Positions 40,714 through 48,651 of a stretch of 54,590 bases of DNA are shown piece by piece. The position numbers and the translations under genes are program-made. The notes beneath the pieces were generated by a model. It searched no databases. It was given only the letters and a program-made list of their open reading frames with translations, and had not been told where the DNA came from. The DNA is taken from NCBI GenBank assembly GCA_934589155.1, contig CAKTNP010000011.1:1-54590 (forward strand), read 5' to 3'. Position 1 is the first letter of the stretch. Each line of letters begins with the position of its first letter. The DNA comes from an uncultured Oscillospiraceae bacterium. GTDB taxonomy: Bacteria > Bacillota > Clostridia > Oscillospirales > Oscillospiraceae.

Positions 40714-42600
40714 ATGGCGAAAAAACAATTCAAAGCAGAATCCAAGCGGCTCTTGGATCTGATGATCAATTCCATTTACACCCATCAGGAGATCTTCCTC
40801 CGTGAAATTTTGTCCAATGCCTCCGACGCCATCGATAAGCTGGCCTATCTGTCCCTGACCGATGAGAAGGTGGGGCTGAACCGCAGCGATTTTAAGATCC
40901 GCATTGTCCGGGATAAGGACAAGGGCACCCTCACCGTTTCCGACAACGGCATCGGCATGAGCAAGGAGGAGATGGAGGAGAACCTGGGCACCATCTGCAA
41001 GTCCGGATCTCTGCAGTTCAAGTCCGACATGGAGAAGATGGACGACGTGGACATCATCGGCCAGTTCGGCGTGGGCTTCTACTCCGCCTTTATGGTGGCC
41101 GACGAGGTCACGGTGATCTCCAAGAAATACGGCTCCGACGAGGCCTTTGCCTGGACCTCCTCCGGCGCCGACGGCTATACCATTGCCCCCTGCGAGAAGG
41201 AGACCGTGGGCACCGACGTTATCATGAAGCTGAAGGCCGACACTGAGGACGAGAAATACTCCCGGTTCCTGGAGGAGTACGAGATCCGCTCCCTGGTGCG
41301 AAAGTATTCCGACTACATCCGCTACCCCATCGTCATGGACTGCGAGCACTCCGAGATGAAGCCCGGCACCGAGGAAAAACCGGAGTATGAGACCGTGGTG
41401 AAGGAGGACACCCTGAACTCCATGGTGCCCATCTGGCAGCGAAACAAGAAGGACGTGACCGAAGAGGAATACCAGTCCTTCTACCGGGAGAAATTCTTCG
41501 ACTATGAGGAGCCCCTGGCTCACATCCACCTGAGCGTGGAGGGCGCCGTGACCTACAAGGCCCTGCTGTACATCCCCGGCCAGGCTCCCTATGATTTCTA
41601 CACCAAGGATTACAAGGCCGGACTGCAGCTCTATTCCTCCGGCGTTATGATCATGGAAAACTGCGAGGATCTGCTGCCGGAGCACTTCCGTTTTGTGCGG
41701 GGCGTGGTGGACTCCCAGGACCTGTCCCTGAACATCAGCCGTGAGATGCTCCAGCATGACCGCCAGCTGAAATTCATCGCCGCAAATCTGGAAAAGAAGA
41801 TCAAGGCGGAGCTGGTGAAGCTCCAGGAGAGCGACCGGGAGAAGTACGAGAAGTTCTTCTCCGCCTTTGGCCGCCAGCTGAAATACGGCGCCGTCAGCGA
41901 CTATGGCACCCATAAGGAGGCGGTCCAGGACCTGCTGCTGTTCTGGTCCAACAAGCAGGGCAAGCTCATTACCCTGAAGGAGTATGTGGATTCCATGGCC
42001 GAGGACCAGGAGAAGATCTACTTCGCCCCCGGCGAGAGCCGGGACCGCATCGCCAAGCTGCCCCAGGTGGAGACCTTGAACGCCAAGGGCTATGACGTGC
42101 TGCTCTTTACGGAGGATGTGGACGAGTTCATCGCCCAGACCCTGTCCAAGTATATGGAGAAGGACTTCTGCAACGCCTCCACCGAGGATCTGGGCCTCTG
42201 CTCCGAGGAGGAGAAGAAGCAGACCGAGGAGAAGGCCGAGGCATTGAAGGACGTGCTGACCTTCGTGAAGGACACCCTGGGCGACCGGGTGAAGGAGGTT
42301 CGGCTCAGCGCCAGCCTGGGCAGCCATCCCGTGTGCGTAGTGCCGGATTCCGGCATGAGCTTCGAGATGGAGAAGTATATGAAGCGGGCCAACCCGGAAA
42401 TGGCCTATACCGCCGGGCGGATCCTGGAGCTGAACGGGGACCATCCCATGCTGTCGGCTCTGCAGAAGGCCATGACGGAGAACCCGGACCGGGCCAAGGA
42501 CTACGCCCAGCTGCTCTTTGACCAGGCCCTGCTCATGGCGGACCTGCCGCTGGCGGATCCCGTGGCCTATACGGACCTGGTGTGCCGCCTGCTGGGGTAA
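40714..42600 (+). CDS. htpG: Molecular chaperone HtpG (Hsp90)
   Basis: 628 aa from ATG 40714 (AAAGGACG upstream); a GTG three codons earlier is too near the ribosome site. The N-terminal GHKL ATPase has REILSNASDAIDKL, SDNGIGMSKEE and GQFGVGFYSAFMVAD. The middle client-binding domain includes the catalytic-loop Arg in LNISREMLQHDRQL (near 345), and the C-terminal dimerisation domain runs from about 505. The direct CIRCE control differs from Bacillus subtilis, where htpG is independent of HrcA, but fits reports for clostridia. Single-gene unit. Confidence 0.96.
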   Translation: MAKKQFKAESKRLLDLMINSIYTHQEIFLREILSNASDAIDKLAYLSLTDEKVGLNRSDFKIRIVRDKDKGTLTVSDNGIGMSKEEMEENLGTICKSGSLQFKSDMEKMDDVDIIGQFGVGFYSAFMVADEVTVISKKYGSDEAFAWTSSGADGYTIAPCEKETVGTDVIMKLKADTEDEKYSRFLEEYEIRSLVRKYSDYIRYPIVMDCEHSEMKPGTEEKPEYETVVKEDTLNSMVPIWQRNKKDVTEEEYQSFYREKFFDYEEPLAHIHLSVEGAVTYKALLYIPGQAPYDFYTKDYKAGLQLYSSGVMIMENCEDLLPEHFRFVRGVVDSQDLSLNISREMLQHDRQLKFIAANLEKKIKAELVKLQESDREKYEKFFSAFGRQLKYGAVSDYGTHKEAVQDLLLFWSNKQGKLITLKEYVDSMAEDQEKIYFAPGESRDRIAKLPQVETLNAKGYDVLLFTEDVDEFIAQTLSKYMEKDFCNASTEDLGLCSEEEKKQTEEKAEALKDVLTFVKDTLGDRVKEVRLSASLGSHPVCVVPDSGMSFEMEKYMKRANPEMAYTAGRILELNGDHPMLSALQKAMTENPDRAKDYAQLLFDQALLMADLPLADPVAYTDLVCRLLG

Positions 42601-42632
42601 TATTCCGAGAACCTCTCGCATATCCATACTAT

Positions 42633-42668
42633 GGCCCGGCCGTCCTTTGTGGGCGGCCGGGCTTTTTG
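42633..42668 (+). terminator. Terminator of htpG
   Basis: GCCCGGCC pairs with GGCCGGGC (about 42634-42662), then five T. Confidence 0.85.
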
Positions 42669-42675
42669 CACCCGG

Positions 42676-42704
42676 TTGACGGCGGCGGGGCGCCGTGGTA
42701 CAAT
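42676..42704 (+). promoter_or_regulatory. Promoter of the small membrane protein
   Basis: TTGACG (42676-42681), 17 bases, TACAAT (42699-42704). Confidence 0.7.
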
Positions 42705-42727
42705 GCACGAAAAAAGGAGGCGGTGTC

Positions 42728-42922
42728 ATGCGGTGGTACAAAAAGGGCAGGACCCTGGGAAATCTTCTGGTCCTGCTTCTGGTCCTGTTTATTGCGCTGG
42801 GAGTACTGTATCTGAAAGCCCCGGAAACGGCGGCAAAGCTGCCAGAATTTCTCCAAGCACCGGCGGAGAAAAGCGGGGAGCTGCTGACCTATTTGAAAAG
42901 CACCGTGAGTCCTGCCGGGTGA
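42728..42922 (+). CDS. Small single-helix membrane protein
   Basis: 64 aa from ATG 42728 with AAAGGAGG upstream. A basic N-terminus (RWYKKGR) is followed by one membrane helix (about residues 11-30, LGNLLVLLLVLFIALGVLYL) and a short amphipathic tail. No recognised family. It has its own promoter, and lies before another membrane-protein gene, 96 bases away. Confidence 0.6.
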   Translation: MRWYKKGRTLGNLLVLLLVLFIALGVLYLKAPETAAKLPEFLQAPAEKSGELLTYLKSTVSPAG

Positions 42923-43017
42923 GGCGACAAAATTCCCGAAAATATCTTGCATTTTTTGGAATGGACTGATAGAATCATTGTGTGGATAAAAATCCATTTG
43001 TGAAGGGAGAAAATATC

Positions 43018-43776
43018 ATGAGTTTTCAGTATGGATTCGATCCGACCTATGATGCCGTCTTCGGCGTGCTGGGAGCCGTCCAAGGGATCCTGGGTTTCTG
43101 GTCCCTGATCGGCATCGCCTTTTATGTGCTGTATTCCCTGGGCCTGTTCGCCATGGCCAAGCGCCGGGGAATCCGCTGCTACGGCCTGGCCTGGGTGCCG
43201 GTGGCCAACCTGTGGATTCTGGGCAGCATTTCCGACCAGTATAAGTATGTGACCGCAGGGAAAAACCAGAAGCGGCGGGGAATCCTGCTGGCTCTCAGCA
43301 TTGTCATGGCAGTGCTGGCCGCGGCTTTGATCGGATATGTGATCCAGATGCTGATCGGCTTTGCGGGCGGTTATTCCAACATAAGCACGGATATTCAGGT
43401 CATGCGGGCAGTAGGCGGCATGCTGATCCTCTGGTTCCTGATGCTGGTGGTCAGCGTTACGCTGGCGGTATTTGAGTACATTGCCCTGTATAATCTGTAT
43501 CACTCCGCCATGCCGGAGAACGCCACGCTGTTTTTGGTGCTGTCCATTCTCTTCAGTGTGACGATCCCCTTCTTTGTGTTCGCCTGCCGGAACAAGGACG
43601 GCGGCATGCCCCAGCGGTACGCGCCCGCCCCCGAGGCCCAGCCCGTGTATATGCCGGCGGCCCCGGCCCAGGCCGCTCCCGTGGAGACGCCCGCCGCTCC
43701 CGCCGCTCCCGAGGCTCCGGCGGAGCCGGAGATGCCTGCGGCACCGGAGGCACCTCAGAATCCCGAAGAGAATTAA
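43018..43776 (+). CDS. Hypothetical multi-pass membrane protein with Ala/Pro-rich tail
   Basis: 252 aa from ATG 43018 (AAGGGAGAA upstream). Four membrane segments (about 20-45, 92-118, 135-160, 170-190); between them LFAMAKRRGIRCYGLAWVPV and YKYVTAGKNQKRR suggest a positively charged inside. The last 55 residues are almost pure Ala, Pro and Glu, likely disordered and possibly wall-spanning or interaction tail. The layout resembles DUF5684/DUF805-like small membrane proteins with low-complexity tails, but no firm family or role. Confidence 0.6.
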   Translation: MSFQYGFDPTYDAVFGVLGAVQGILGFWSLIGIAFYVLYSLGLFAMAKRRGIRCYGLAWVPVANLWILGSISDQYKYVTAGKNQKRRGILLALSIVMAVLAAALIGYVIQMLIGFAGGYSNISTDIQVMRAVGGMLILWFLMLVVSVTLAVFEYIALYNLYHSAMPENATLFLVLSILFSVTIPFFVFACRNKDGGMPQRYAPAPEAQPVYMPAAPAQAAPVETPAAPAAPEAPAEPEMPAAPEAPQNPEEN

Positions 43777-43795
43777 ACGGCGGCCCGCCGTGTGC

Positions 43796-43830
43796 AAAAA
43801 AGCGCCTGTCCGTATCAGACAGGCGCTTTT
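43796..43830. terminator. Bidirectional terminator
   Basis: AAAAGCGCCTGTC pairs with GACAGGCGCTTTT, between converging genes. Confidence 0.85.
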
Positions 43831-43831
43831 C

Positions 43832-44551
43832 TTATCGGGTTTTCAGCAGGGGCTTTTCCACCCGCTTGTAGAGGGCCACGGTGAGGACCGAGACCACCAC
43901 GCCCTTGATGAGGTTCAGGGGCGCCACGGCGAAGAGCACAAAGGTGGACAGGGAAGAAATATGAGGATTGATGGCGGAGCCCATGGCGAGAATGGTATCC
44001 AGGGGCAAGCCATAGAGCTGGGCGAACTTGGGCAGCAGATACACCGCGTTGAAGATGCTGCCGAACACCGTCATGAGCACAGTGCCCAGGGCCAGGCCCC
44101 GGATGGCAGTGGACTTGGTCTTCTTGACATGATACACAATGACGGCGGGCAGAACCAGAGTGCAGCCCACGGCGAAGTTGGCGAAATCTCCCACAAAGGC
44201 GGTGGAGGTGCCCTTCAGCAATAACTTCAGGAGAATCTTCAGCCCCTCGCAGGCCACGGCGGAGGAGGGGCCCAGGAGGAAGCCGCACAGCAGCACGGGG
44301 ACCTCGCTGAGATCCAGCTTATAAAACTCCGGCGCCAGGAAGGGCAGGGCGAAGTCCAGCATGTGGAGTACGGTGGCCAGGGCGCTCATCATGGCGATGA
44401 TTGTGATACGTCGGGTGGGGGAGACCTTCCGGCGGCTGGGCAGGAGATAACGCTCCGCCAGGTGGGACAGGAGAGACAGGGCCAGAATGATGCCCAGGCA
44501 GACCAACAGGAAGGTCAGGTTTTCTTTTGCGGTTTCCAGCAGTTTTGACAT
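43832..44551 (-). CDS. ribU: Riboflavin ECF transporter substrate-binding subunit RibU
   Basis: 239 aa from ATG 44551 (CGAGGTG upstream). The S-component core begins at about residue 50 with RRITIIAMMSALATVLHML and includes FYKLDLSEVPVLLCGFLLGP, the region forming the riboflavin pocket in RibU. Six membrane helices, plus one extra N-terminal helix (about 10-32) not seen in the about 190-aa Bacillus RibU. It works with a shared ECF module (EcfA, A', T), not encoded here. The FMN riboswitch upstream confirms flavin-related function. Confidence 0.92.
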   Translation of the reverse strand: MSKLLETAKENLTFLLVCLGIILALSLLSHLAERYLLPSRRKVSPTRRITIIAMMSALATVLHMLDFALPFLAPEFYKLDLSEVPVLLCGFLLGPSSAVACEGLKILLKLLLKGTSTAFVGDFANFAVGCTLVLPAVIVYHVKKTKSTAIRGLALGTVLMTVFGSIFNAVYLLPKFAQLYGLPLDTILAMGSAINPHISSLSTFVLFAVAPLNLIKGVVVSVLTVALYKRVEKPLLKTR

Positions 44552-44564
44552 AGTGTTCACCTCG

Positions 44565-44597
44565 TAAAAAATGCCCGGAGAATCTTCTCCGGGCATA
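44565..44597 (-). terminator. Riboswitch-controlled terminator before ribU
   Basis: ATGCCCGGAGAA (44571-44582) pairs with TTCTCCGGGCAT (44585-44596); on the minus strand a U run (44570-44566) follows. It is the expression platform of the FMN riboswitch and lies 14 bases before the ribU start. Confidence 0.85.
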
Positions 44598-44618
44598 AAA
44601 AGGCGCACTTATGGCGTG

Positions 44619-44726
44619 ATCTTCTTCCATCCAGACTATACTGTCGGTATCGGAATCGCACCGATTCGGCCCGAAGGCTCGCGGACTATACCGCCGGTCG
44701 GGAAATGCTCCCTGCCCTGAAGATTC
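44619..44726 (-). promoter_or_regulatory. FMN riboswitch (RFN element)
   Basis: The minus strand shows the conserved RFN blocks in order: ATCTTCAGGGCAGGG, ATTTCCCGACCGGCGGTATA, GTCCGCGAGC, ATTCCGATACCGACAGTATA and GTCTGGATGGAAGAAGAT. FMN binding should favour the terminator and shut off ribU. Confidence 0.95.
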
Positions 44727-44744
44727 TTCTGTTGTGATGGCAAG

Positions 44745-44773
44745 AGTATAGCATAGGATCTTCCAAATGGCAA
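44745..44773 (-). promoter_or_regulatory. Promoter of the FMN riboswitch/ribU transcript
   Basis: On the minus strand TTGCCA (44773-44768), 17 bases, TATACT (44750-44745). Confidence 0.7.
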
Positions 44774-44825
44774 GGACCGGATTCAAGAAAATAATGACGA
44801 TTCCGTAAAATGTTCCGGGAAATGG

Positions 44826-44853
44826 TTGCATTTTGGTTACAATATGCTATAAT
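44826..44853 (+). promoter_or_regulatory. Promoter of the SLOG-family gene
   Basis: TTGCAT (44826-44831), 16 bases, extended TGCTATAAT with -10 at 44848-44853. Confidence 0.68.
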
Positions 44854-44886
44854 GTCGATAAATGGCCGGAGAAGCGAGGGGATAGT

Positions 44887-45372
44887 ATGATCTGCGCCTT
44901 TACCGGCCATCGGCCGGAGAAGCTGCCCTGGGGCACCCGGGAGGGGGACCCCCGGTGTGAGGCTCTGAAGCGGCAGATCCGTCTTGCCGTGGAGCGGGCA
45001 GCCCGGGCCGGAGCGGTGGGCTTTGCCTGCGGCATGGCCCGGGGCTGCGACTTCTACTTTGCCGAGGCGGTGCTGGACCTGAAAAAGACTCGGACGGATC
45101 TCCGGCTGGAGGCCTGGCTGCCCTGCGAGGGACAGCCAGACCGGTGGCCCCGGCAGGACCGGGACCGGTATGAGGGGCTGCTTTCCCGCTGCGACCGGGT
45201 GATCCTGGTGGAGCGGGAATACTCCGAGGGCTGCATGCTCCGCAGAAACCGGGCCATGCTGGACCGGGCGGACCGGCTCATCAGCGTGTACTCCGGCGGC
45301 GGAGGCGGCACCGGCCAGGCCGTGGCCTATGCCAAGTCCAGAGGCTTATTCATCGACGCTCTCTGGCTGTGA
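44887..45372 (+). CDS. SLOG-family protein (DUF1273/YpsA-like)
   Basis: 161 aa from ATG 44887 (GCGAGGGG upstream). The family start AFTGHRPEKLPWG, the Rossmann-like turn GAVGFACGMARGCDFYFAEAV and the late segment RADRLISVYSGGGGGTGQAV match SLOG proteins such as YpsA, thought to bind nucleotides or ADP-ribose-like ligands. Function is unproven; YpsA in Firmicutes has been linked to cell division. Its 3' end overlaps the convergent DUF4830-like gene by 27 bases, so no terminator separates them. Confidence 0.85.
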   Translation: MICAFTGHRPEKLPWGTREGDPRCEALKRQIRLAVERAARAGAVGFACGMARGCDFYFAEAVLDLKKTRTDLRLEAWLPCEGQPDRWPRQDRDRYEGLLSRCDRVILVEREYSEGCMLRRNRAMLDRADRLISVYSGGGGGTGQAVAYAKSRGLFIDALWL

Positions 45373-45840
45373 GGCCCCGGGCATTTTGAGACCCTGGATC
45401 TTGCCCTCCGGGGCGGTGGAGGTCACGTCGCCGCCGATGATCTGGCCTTCATAGACCAGTAAGGTGGCGTAGACCGGATCCGCTGCATCCGGGTAATTCT
45501 GGACGGCGTAGACGTACCGGGTGACGGTCTTCCCGGCATAGGGACTCAGGTCGAAGCCCTGGCTCTTCTGCAGGGCGTTGTACCGGCTGTAGACCTCCGA
45601 GGGTTTCTCGGGGATCCGGACCTGCTGGGTCTGGACCGGGGAGTGGGTCACGCTCCAGCCCAGGTCCGTCAGATATCTCACCCGGTCCTCGTTGGTGGAA
45701 ATGGCCAAGGTGGGCTCCGTCTCCGGGGCCTGGCTCTGTCTGCCGCCGGCCAGAAGGGTAACGAGGACCAGAGCCAGCAGCAGGGCTGCAGCAGCGACTG
45801 CGATCTTTTTCTTATTGATTTTCGCGGTCATGACTACCAT
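45346..45840 (-). CDS. DUF4830-like membrane-anchored protein
   Basis: 164 aa; the ATG at 45840 lies 8 bases after GGAGGGA. A basic start (KINKKK) and one membrane helix (about 14-31) anchor an extracytoplasmic domain. The C-terminal part, TRYVYAVQNYPDAADPVYAT and LLVYEGQIIGGDVTS, looks like DUF4830, a domain of clostridial secreted or anchored proteins without known function. Convergent 27-base overlap with the SLOG gene. Confidence 0.65.
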   Translation of the reverse strand: MVVMTAKINKKKIAVAAAALLLALVLVTLLAGGRQSQAPETEPTLAISTNEDRVRYLTDLGWSVTHSPVQTQQVRIPEKPSEVYSRYNALQKSQGFDLSPYAGKTVTRYVYAVQNYPDAADPVYATLLVYEGQIIGGDVTSTAPEGKIQGLKMPGASQPESVDE

Positions 45841-45899
45841 AAAAGATCCCTCCGTTTGCGATCGAATGTGTTACAGACTATTCACGGGGCGGGGGGAAT

Positions 45900-46646
45900 A
45901 TGAGGAAGATCATGGACAGACTGGATAAATTTCTGGCCGCCTGGGGCGGCCTCACCCGGAGCCAGGCCAAGGAGGCCCTGAAAGAGGGCCGGGTGACGGT
46001 GGACGGGATCCCGGAACGGGACGGCGCCCGAAAGGTGGACGCGGCCCGGACCGTGGCCCTGGACGGCCGGGCCCTGGCCCGGCAGGAGGGACCCGTGGTC
46101 CTGATGCTGCACAAGCCCGCGGGCTTTGTGACCTCCACCCAGGATCCCCGGGACCGGACGGTGATGGAGCTGCTGCCGCAGGAATACCGGAACCGGGGGA
46201 TCAACCCCGTAGGACGGCTGGACAAGGACACCGAGGGCCTGCTGCTGTTTACCGACGACGGGGCCCTGGCCCACAAGCTGATCGCTCCGCGGCACGCCGT
46301 GGAGAAGATATATTATGCCCGTCATGAGGGACAGGCGGGGCAGGCGGATGCCCTCGCCTTCGCCTCCGGCCTGACCCTGCGGGACGGGACCCTGTGCAGA
46401 CCCGCGAAGCTGGAGCCTCTGGGCCCCGGCGAGAGCCGGATCACCGTGCAGGAGGGGAAATATCACCAGGTGCGGCGAATGATGGCCGCCCGGGGCATGA
46501 CGGTCCTGTATCTGAAGCGTATTGCCGAAGGCCCCCTCAGCCTGGGAGATCTGCCCCTGGGGCAGGTCCGGCGGCTGACGGAGGCGGAGATCCGGGACCT
46601 GACGGGGACGGAGAAAGGGGGAGAGGTCCGGCCTTTGGGAAAATAG
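45900..46646 (+). CDS. rsuA: 16S rRNA pseudouridine synthase RsuA family
   Basis: 248 aa. N-terminal S4 RNA-binding domain (about 5-62: LDKFLAAWGGLTRSQAKEAL), then the synthase domain with GRLDKDTEGLLLFTDDG, where Asp108 is the catalytic aspartate. EGKYHQVRRMMAARG is the family's late motif. RsuA makes pseudouridine 516 in 16S rRNA; RluB/E/F-like specificity cannot be excluded. GGGGGG lies close to ATG 45900; ATG 45912 is an alternative start. Confidence 0.88.
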   Translation: MRKIMDRLDKFLAAWGGLTRSQAKEALKEGRVTVDGIPERDGARKVDAARTVALDGRALARQEGPVVLMLHKPAGFVTSTQDPRDRTVMELLPQEYRNRGINPVGRLDKDTEGLLLFTDDGALAHKLIAPRHAVEKIYYARHEGQAGQADALAFASGLTLRDGTLCRPAKLEPLGPGESRITVQEGKYHQVRRMMAARGMTVLYLKRIAEGPLSLGDLPLGQVRRLTEAEIRDLTGTEKGGEVRPLGK

Positions 46647-46736
46647 CCGAGGATAAATTCCGGATTCTGGGAAAGCCTACGGAGAAATTGGAGAAATTCA
46701 TAAATTTCCCGTGTGATTTTGCAATAAAATGTCAAG

Positions 46737-46771
46737 TTGCACTTGCAATGTGTGCAAAATGTATGTATAAT
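46737..46771 (+). promoter_or_regulatory. Promoter with overlapping inverted repeat before the CdaR-like gene
   Basis: TTGCAA (46743-46748), 17 bases, TATAAT (46766-46771). An inverted repeat TTGCAC-N9-GTGCAA (46737-46757) covers the -35 region and could be an operator, perhaps for autoregulation. Confidence 0.6.
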
Positions 46772-46827
46772 CACAATGCGATTTTGTGTAATCCGCATTT
46801 ATGCAAATTACTAAGGAGGGCTTCCCC

Positions 46828-47922
46828 GTGTCCAATCGAATTTTTCAGAGCGTTATTGTTCAGCTGAAAGAAGCTACCGACCGGGTCCTGGGCGTCATCG
46901 ACGCCGAGGGAAATGTGGTATCCTGTACGGATACCGGTATCCTGGGGGATCGGTGGGCGGATGCCGCCCTGAAAGTGGGCGGCACGGTGGACTCCGTTGT
47001 GACCTGCGAGCAGAAAACCTTTCGGGCCATCGTCGGCGGCAGCAATTATTTTGAGTATGCGGTCTTTGCCGGCGGTGAGGACGAGGTGGCCAGAAGCCTA
47101 TGTCTTATGGCTTACGTGGCCCTGAACGACGCCAAGACCTTCTATGAGGAGAAGCACGACAGGGGGACCTTCGTAAAGAATATCATCATGGACAACATTC
47201 TGCCCGGCGACATTTATATCCGGGCCAAGGAGCTGCACTTTGTGACCGACGCCCCCCGGGCGGTGTTCCTGGTGCGGCAGCTGGGCCATGGGGATGTGAC
47301 GGCGGTGGACCTGCTCCAGGGCATGTTCCCGGACAAGAGTCAGGACTTCGTCCTCAGCATCAACGAGACGGATATTGCTGTGGTGAAGCAGGTGGCTCCC
47401 AGCGCCGGGGCGGAGGATCTGCAGAAAATCGCCCAGAGCATGGAGGAGACCCTGAAAACCGAGCTCTACCTCAAGACCGTCATCGGCATCGGCACCATTT
47501 CCAGCCATCTGCGGGAGCTGGCCGACGCCTATAAGGAAGCCCAGGTGGCCATTGACGTGGGCAAGGTCTTCGACACGGAAAAGAGCATCATCCATTATGA
47601 GAATCTGGGCATCGGACGGCTGATCTATCAGCTGCCCACCACCCTGTGCGAGATTTTCCTGTCCGAGGTGTTCAAGAAGAACTCCATCGACTCCCTGGAT
47701 CAGGAGACCCTGTTCACCATCAATAAGTTCTTTGAAAACAACCTGAACGTTTCCGAGACATCTCGGAAGCTGTTTGTCCACCGCAATACTCTGGTCTACC
47801 GGCTGGAAAAGATCAAGAAGCTGACGGGCCTGGACCTGCGGCAGTTTGACCACGCCATCGTGTTCAAGGTCGCCCTCATGGTCCGGAAGTACCTGTCCTC
47901 CCGGGAGACTCACAACGTCTGA
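46828..47922 (+). CDS. CdaR/PucR-family transcriptional regulator
   Basis: 364 aa from GTG 46828, fixed by AAGGAGGG (46813-46820) 7 bases before it; the ATG at 46801 has no ribosome site. A sensory N-terminus with VLGVIDAEGNVVSCTDTGIL (about 20-40) is followed by a GGDEF-like middle domain and a C-terminal PucR helix-turn-helix (about 300-355: LNVSETSRKLFVHRNTLVYR, then LTGLDLRQFDHAI). Such regulators sense small metabolites. Gene order with ftsEX downstream (39-base gap, no terminator) suggests they may be cotranscribed. Confidence 0.87.
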   Translation: MSNRIFQSVIVQLKEATDRVLGVIDAEGNVVSCTDTGILGDRWADAALKVGGTVDSVVTCEQKTFRAIVGGSNYFEYAVFAGGEDEVARSLCLMAYVALNDAKTFYEEKHDRGTFVKNIIMDNILPGDIYIRAKELHFVTDAPRAVFLVRQLGHGDVTAVDLLQGMFPDKSQDFVLSINETDIAVVKQVAPSAGAEDLQKIAQSMEETLKTELYLKTVIGIGTISSHLRELADAYKEAQVAIDVGKVFDTEKSIIHYENLGIGRLIYQLPTTLCEIFLSEVFKKNSIDSLDQETLFTINKFFENNLNVSETSRKLFVHRNTLVYRLEKIKKLTGLDLRQFDHAIVFKVALMVRKYLSSRETHNV

Positions 47923-47961
47923 TCTGCGCAGCTTGCGTACTTACAGGAGCGTCTTTAGATT

Positions 47962-48651
47962 ATGATTGTATTTGACAACGTGGTTAAAACCTATGATACG
48001 GGAACCGAAGCCCTGCGGGGGGTCTCCATGGAGATCCAGGACGGGGAGTTCGCCTTCCTGGTGGGCCCCTCCGGCTCCGGAAAGTCCACCATCATCAAGC
48101 TCATTACCGGTGAGCTGCACCCCACCTCCGGCTGTGTGGAGGTCAACGGCTATCACCTGGAAAAGATCAAAAAGCGGGAGATCCCCTATCTGCGCCGGAC
48201 CGTGGGCGTGGTGTTCCAGGATTTCCGCCTGATCGCCAACAAGACCGTTTATGAAAACGTGGCCTTCGCCATGCGGGTCATCGGCGCCCGGGAAAAGGAG
48301 ATCCGGAAGAGAGTCCCCTATATCCTGGAGCTGGTGGGCCTGGAGGACAAGGCCAAGCGTCACCCCGGAGAGCTCTCCGGCGGCGAGCAGCAGCGTGTGG
48401 CCATTGCCCGGGCCCTCATCAACAATCCCTCTATGATCATTGCCGATGAGCCCACGGGAAACCTGGACCCGGAGCGGTCCTTCGAGATCATGCTGCTGTT
48501 GGAGGAGATCAACAACCTGGGCACCACCGTTCTTGTGGTAACCCATGAGAAGGAATTGGTCGAGCAGTTCACCAAGCGGGTCATTGCCATTGACGAGGGC
48601 TTGGTAGTCAGCGACGGAATGGATGGGTACTATCACTATGAAGGGGAATAA
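47962..48651 (+). CDS. ftsE: Cell division ATP-binding protein FtsE
   Basis: 229 aa. Walker A GPSGSGKST (Lys41), Q loop VFQDFRLIANKTVYEN, signature LSGGEQQRVAIARAL, Walker B IIADEPTGNLDP and switch His in VVTHEKELVE are all intact. With FtsX it forms the complex that activates septal peptidoglycan hydrolases across the membrane. The downstream M23 and CtpA genes are the likely effectors. FtsX starts within its 3' end. Confidence 0.95.
   Translation: MIVFDNVVKTYDTGTEALRGVSMEIQDGEFAFLVGPSGSGKSTIIKLITGELHPTSGCVEVNGYHLEKIKKREIPYLRRTVGVVFQDFRLIANKTVYENVAFAMRVIGAREKEIRKRVPYILELVGLEDKAKRHPGELSGGEQQRVAIARALINNPSMIIADEPTGNLDPERSFEIMLLLEEINNLGTTVLVVTHEKELVEQFTKRVIAIDEGLVVSDGMDGYYHYEGE

Noticed and set aside
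40666..42741. 691-codon minus-strand frame over htpG
   Set aside because: Antisense shadow of htpG; the product has no recognisable domain.
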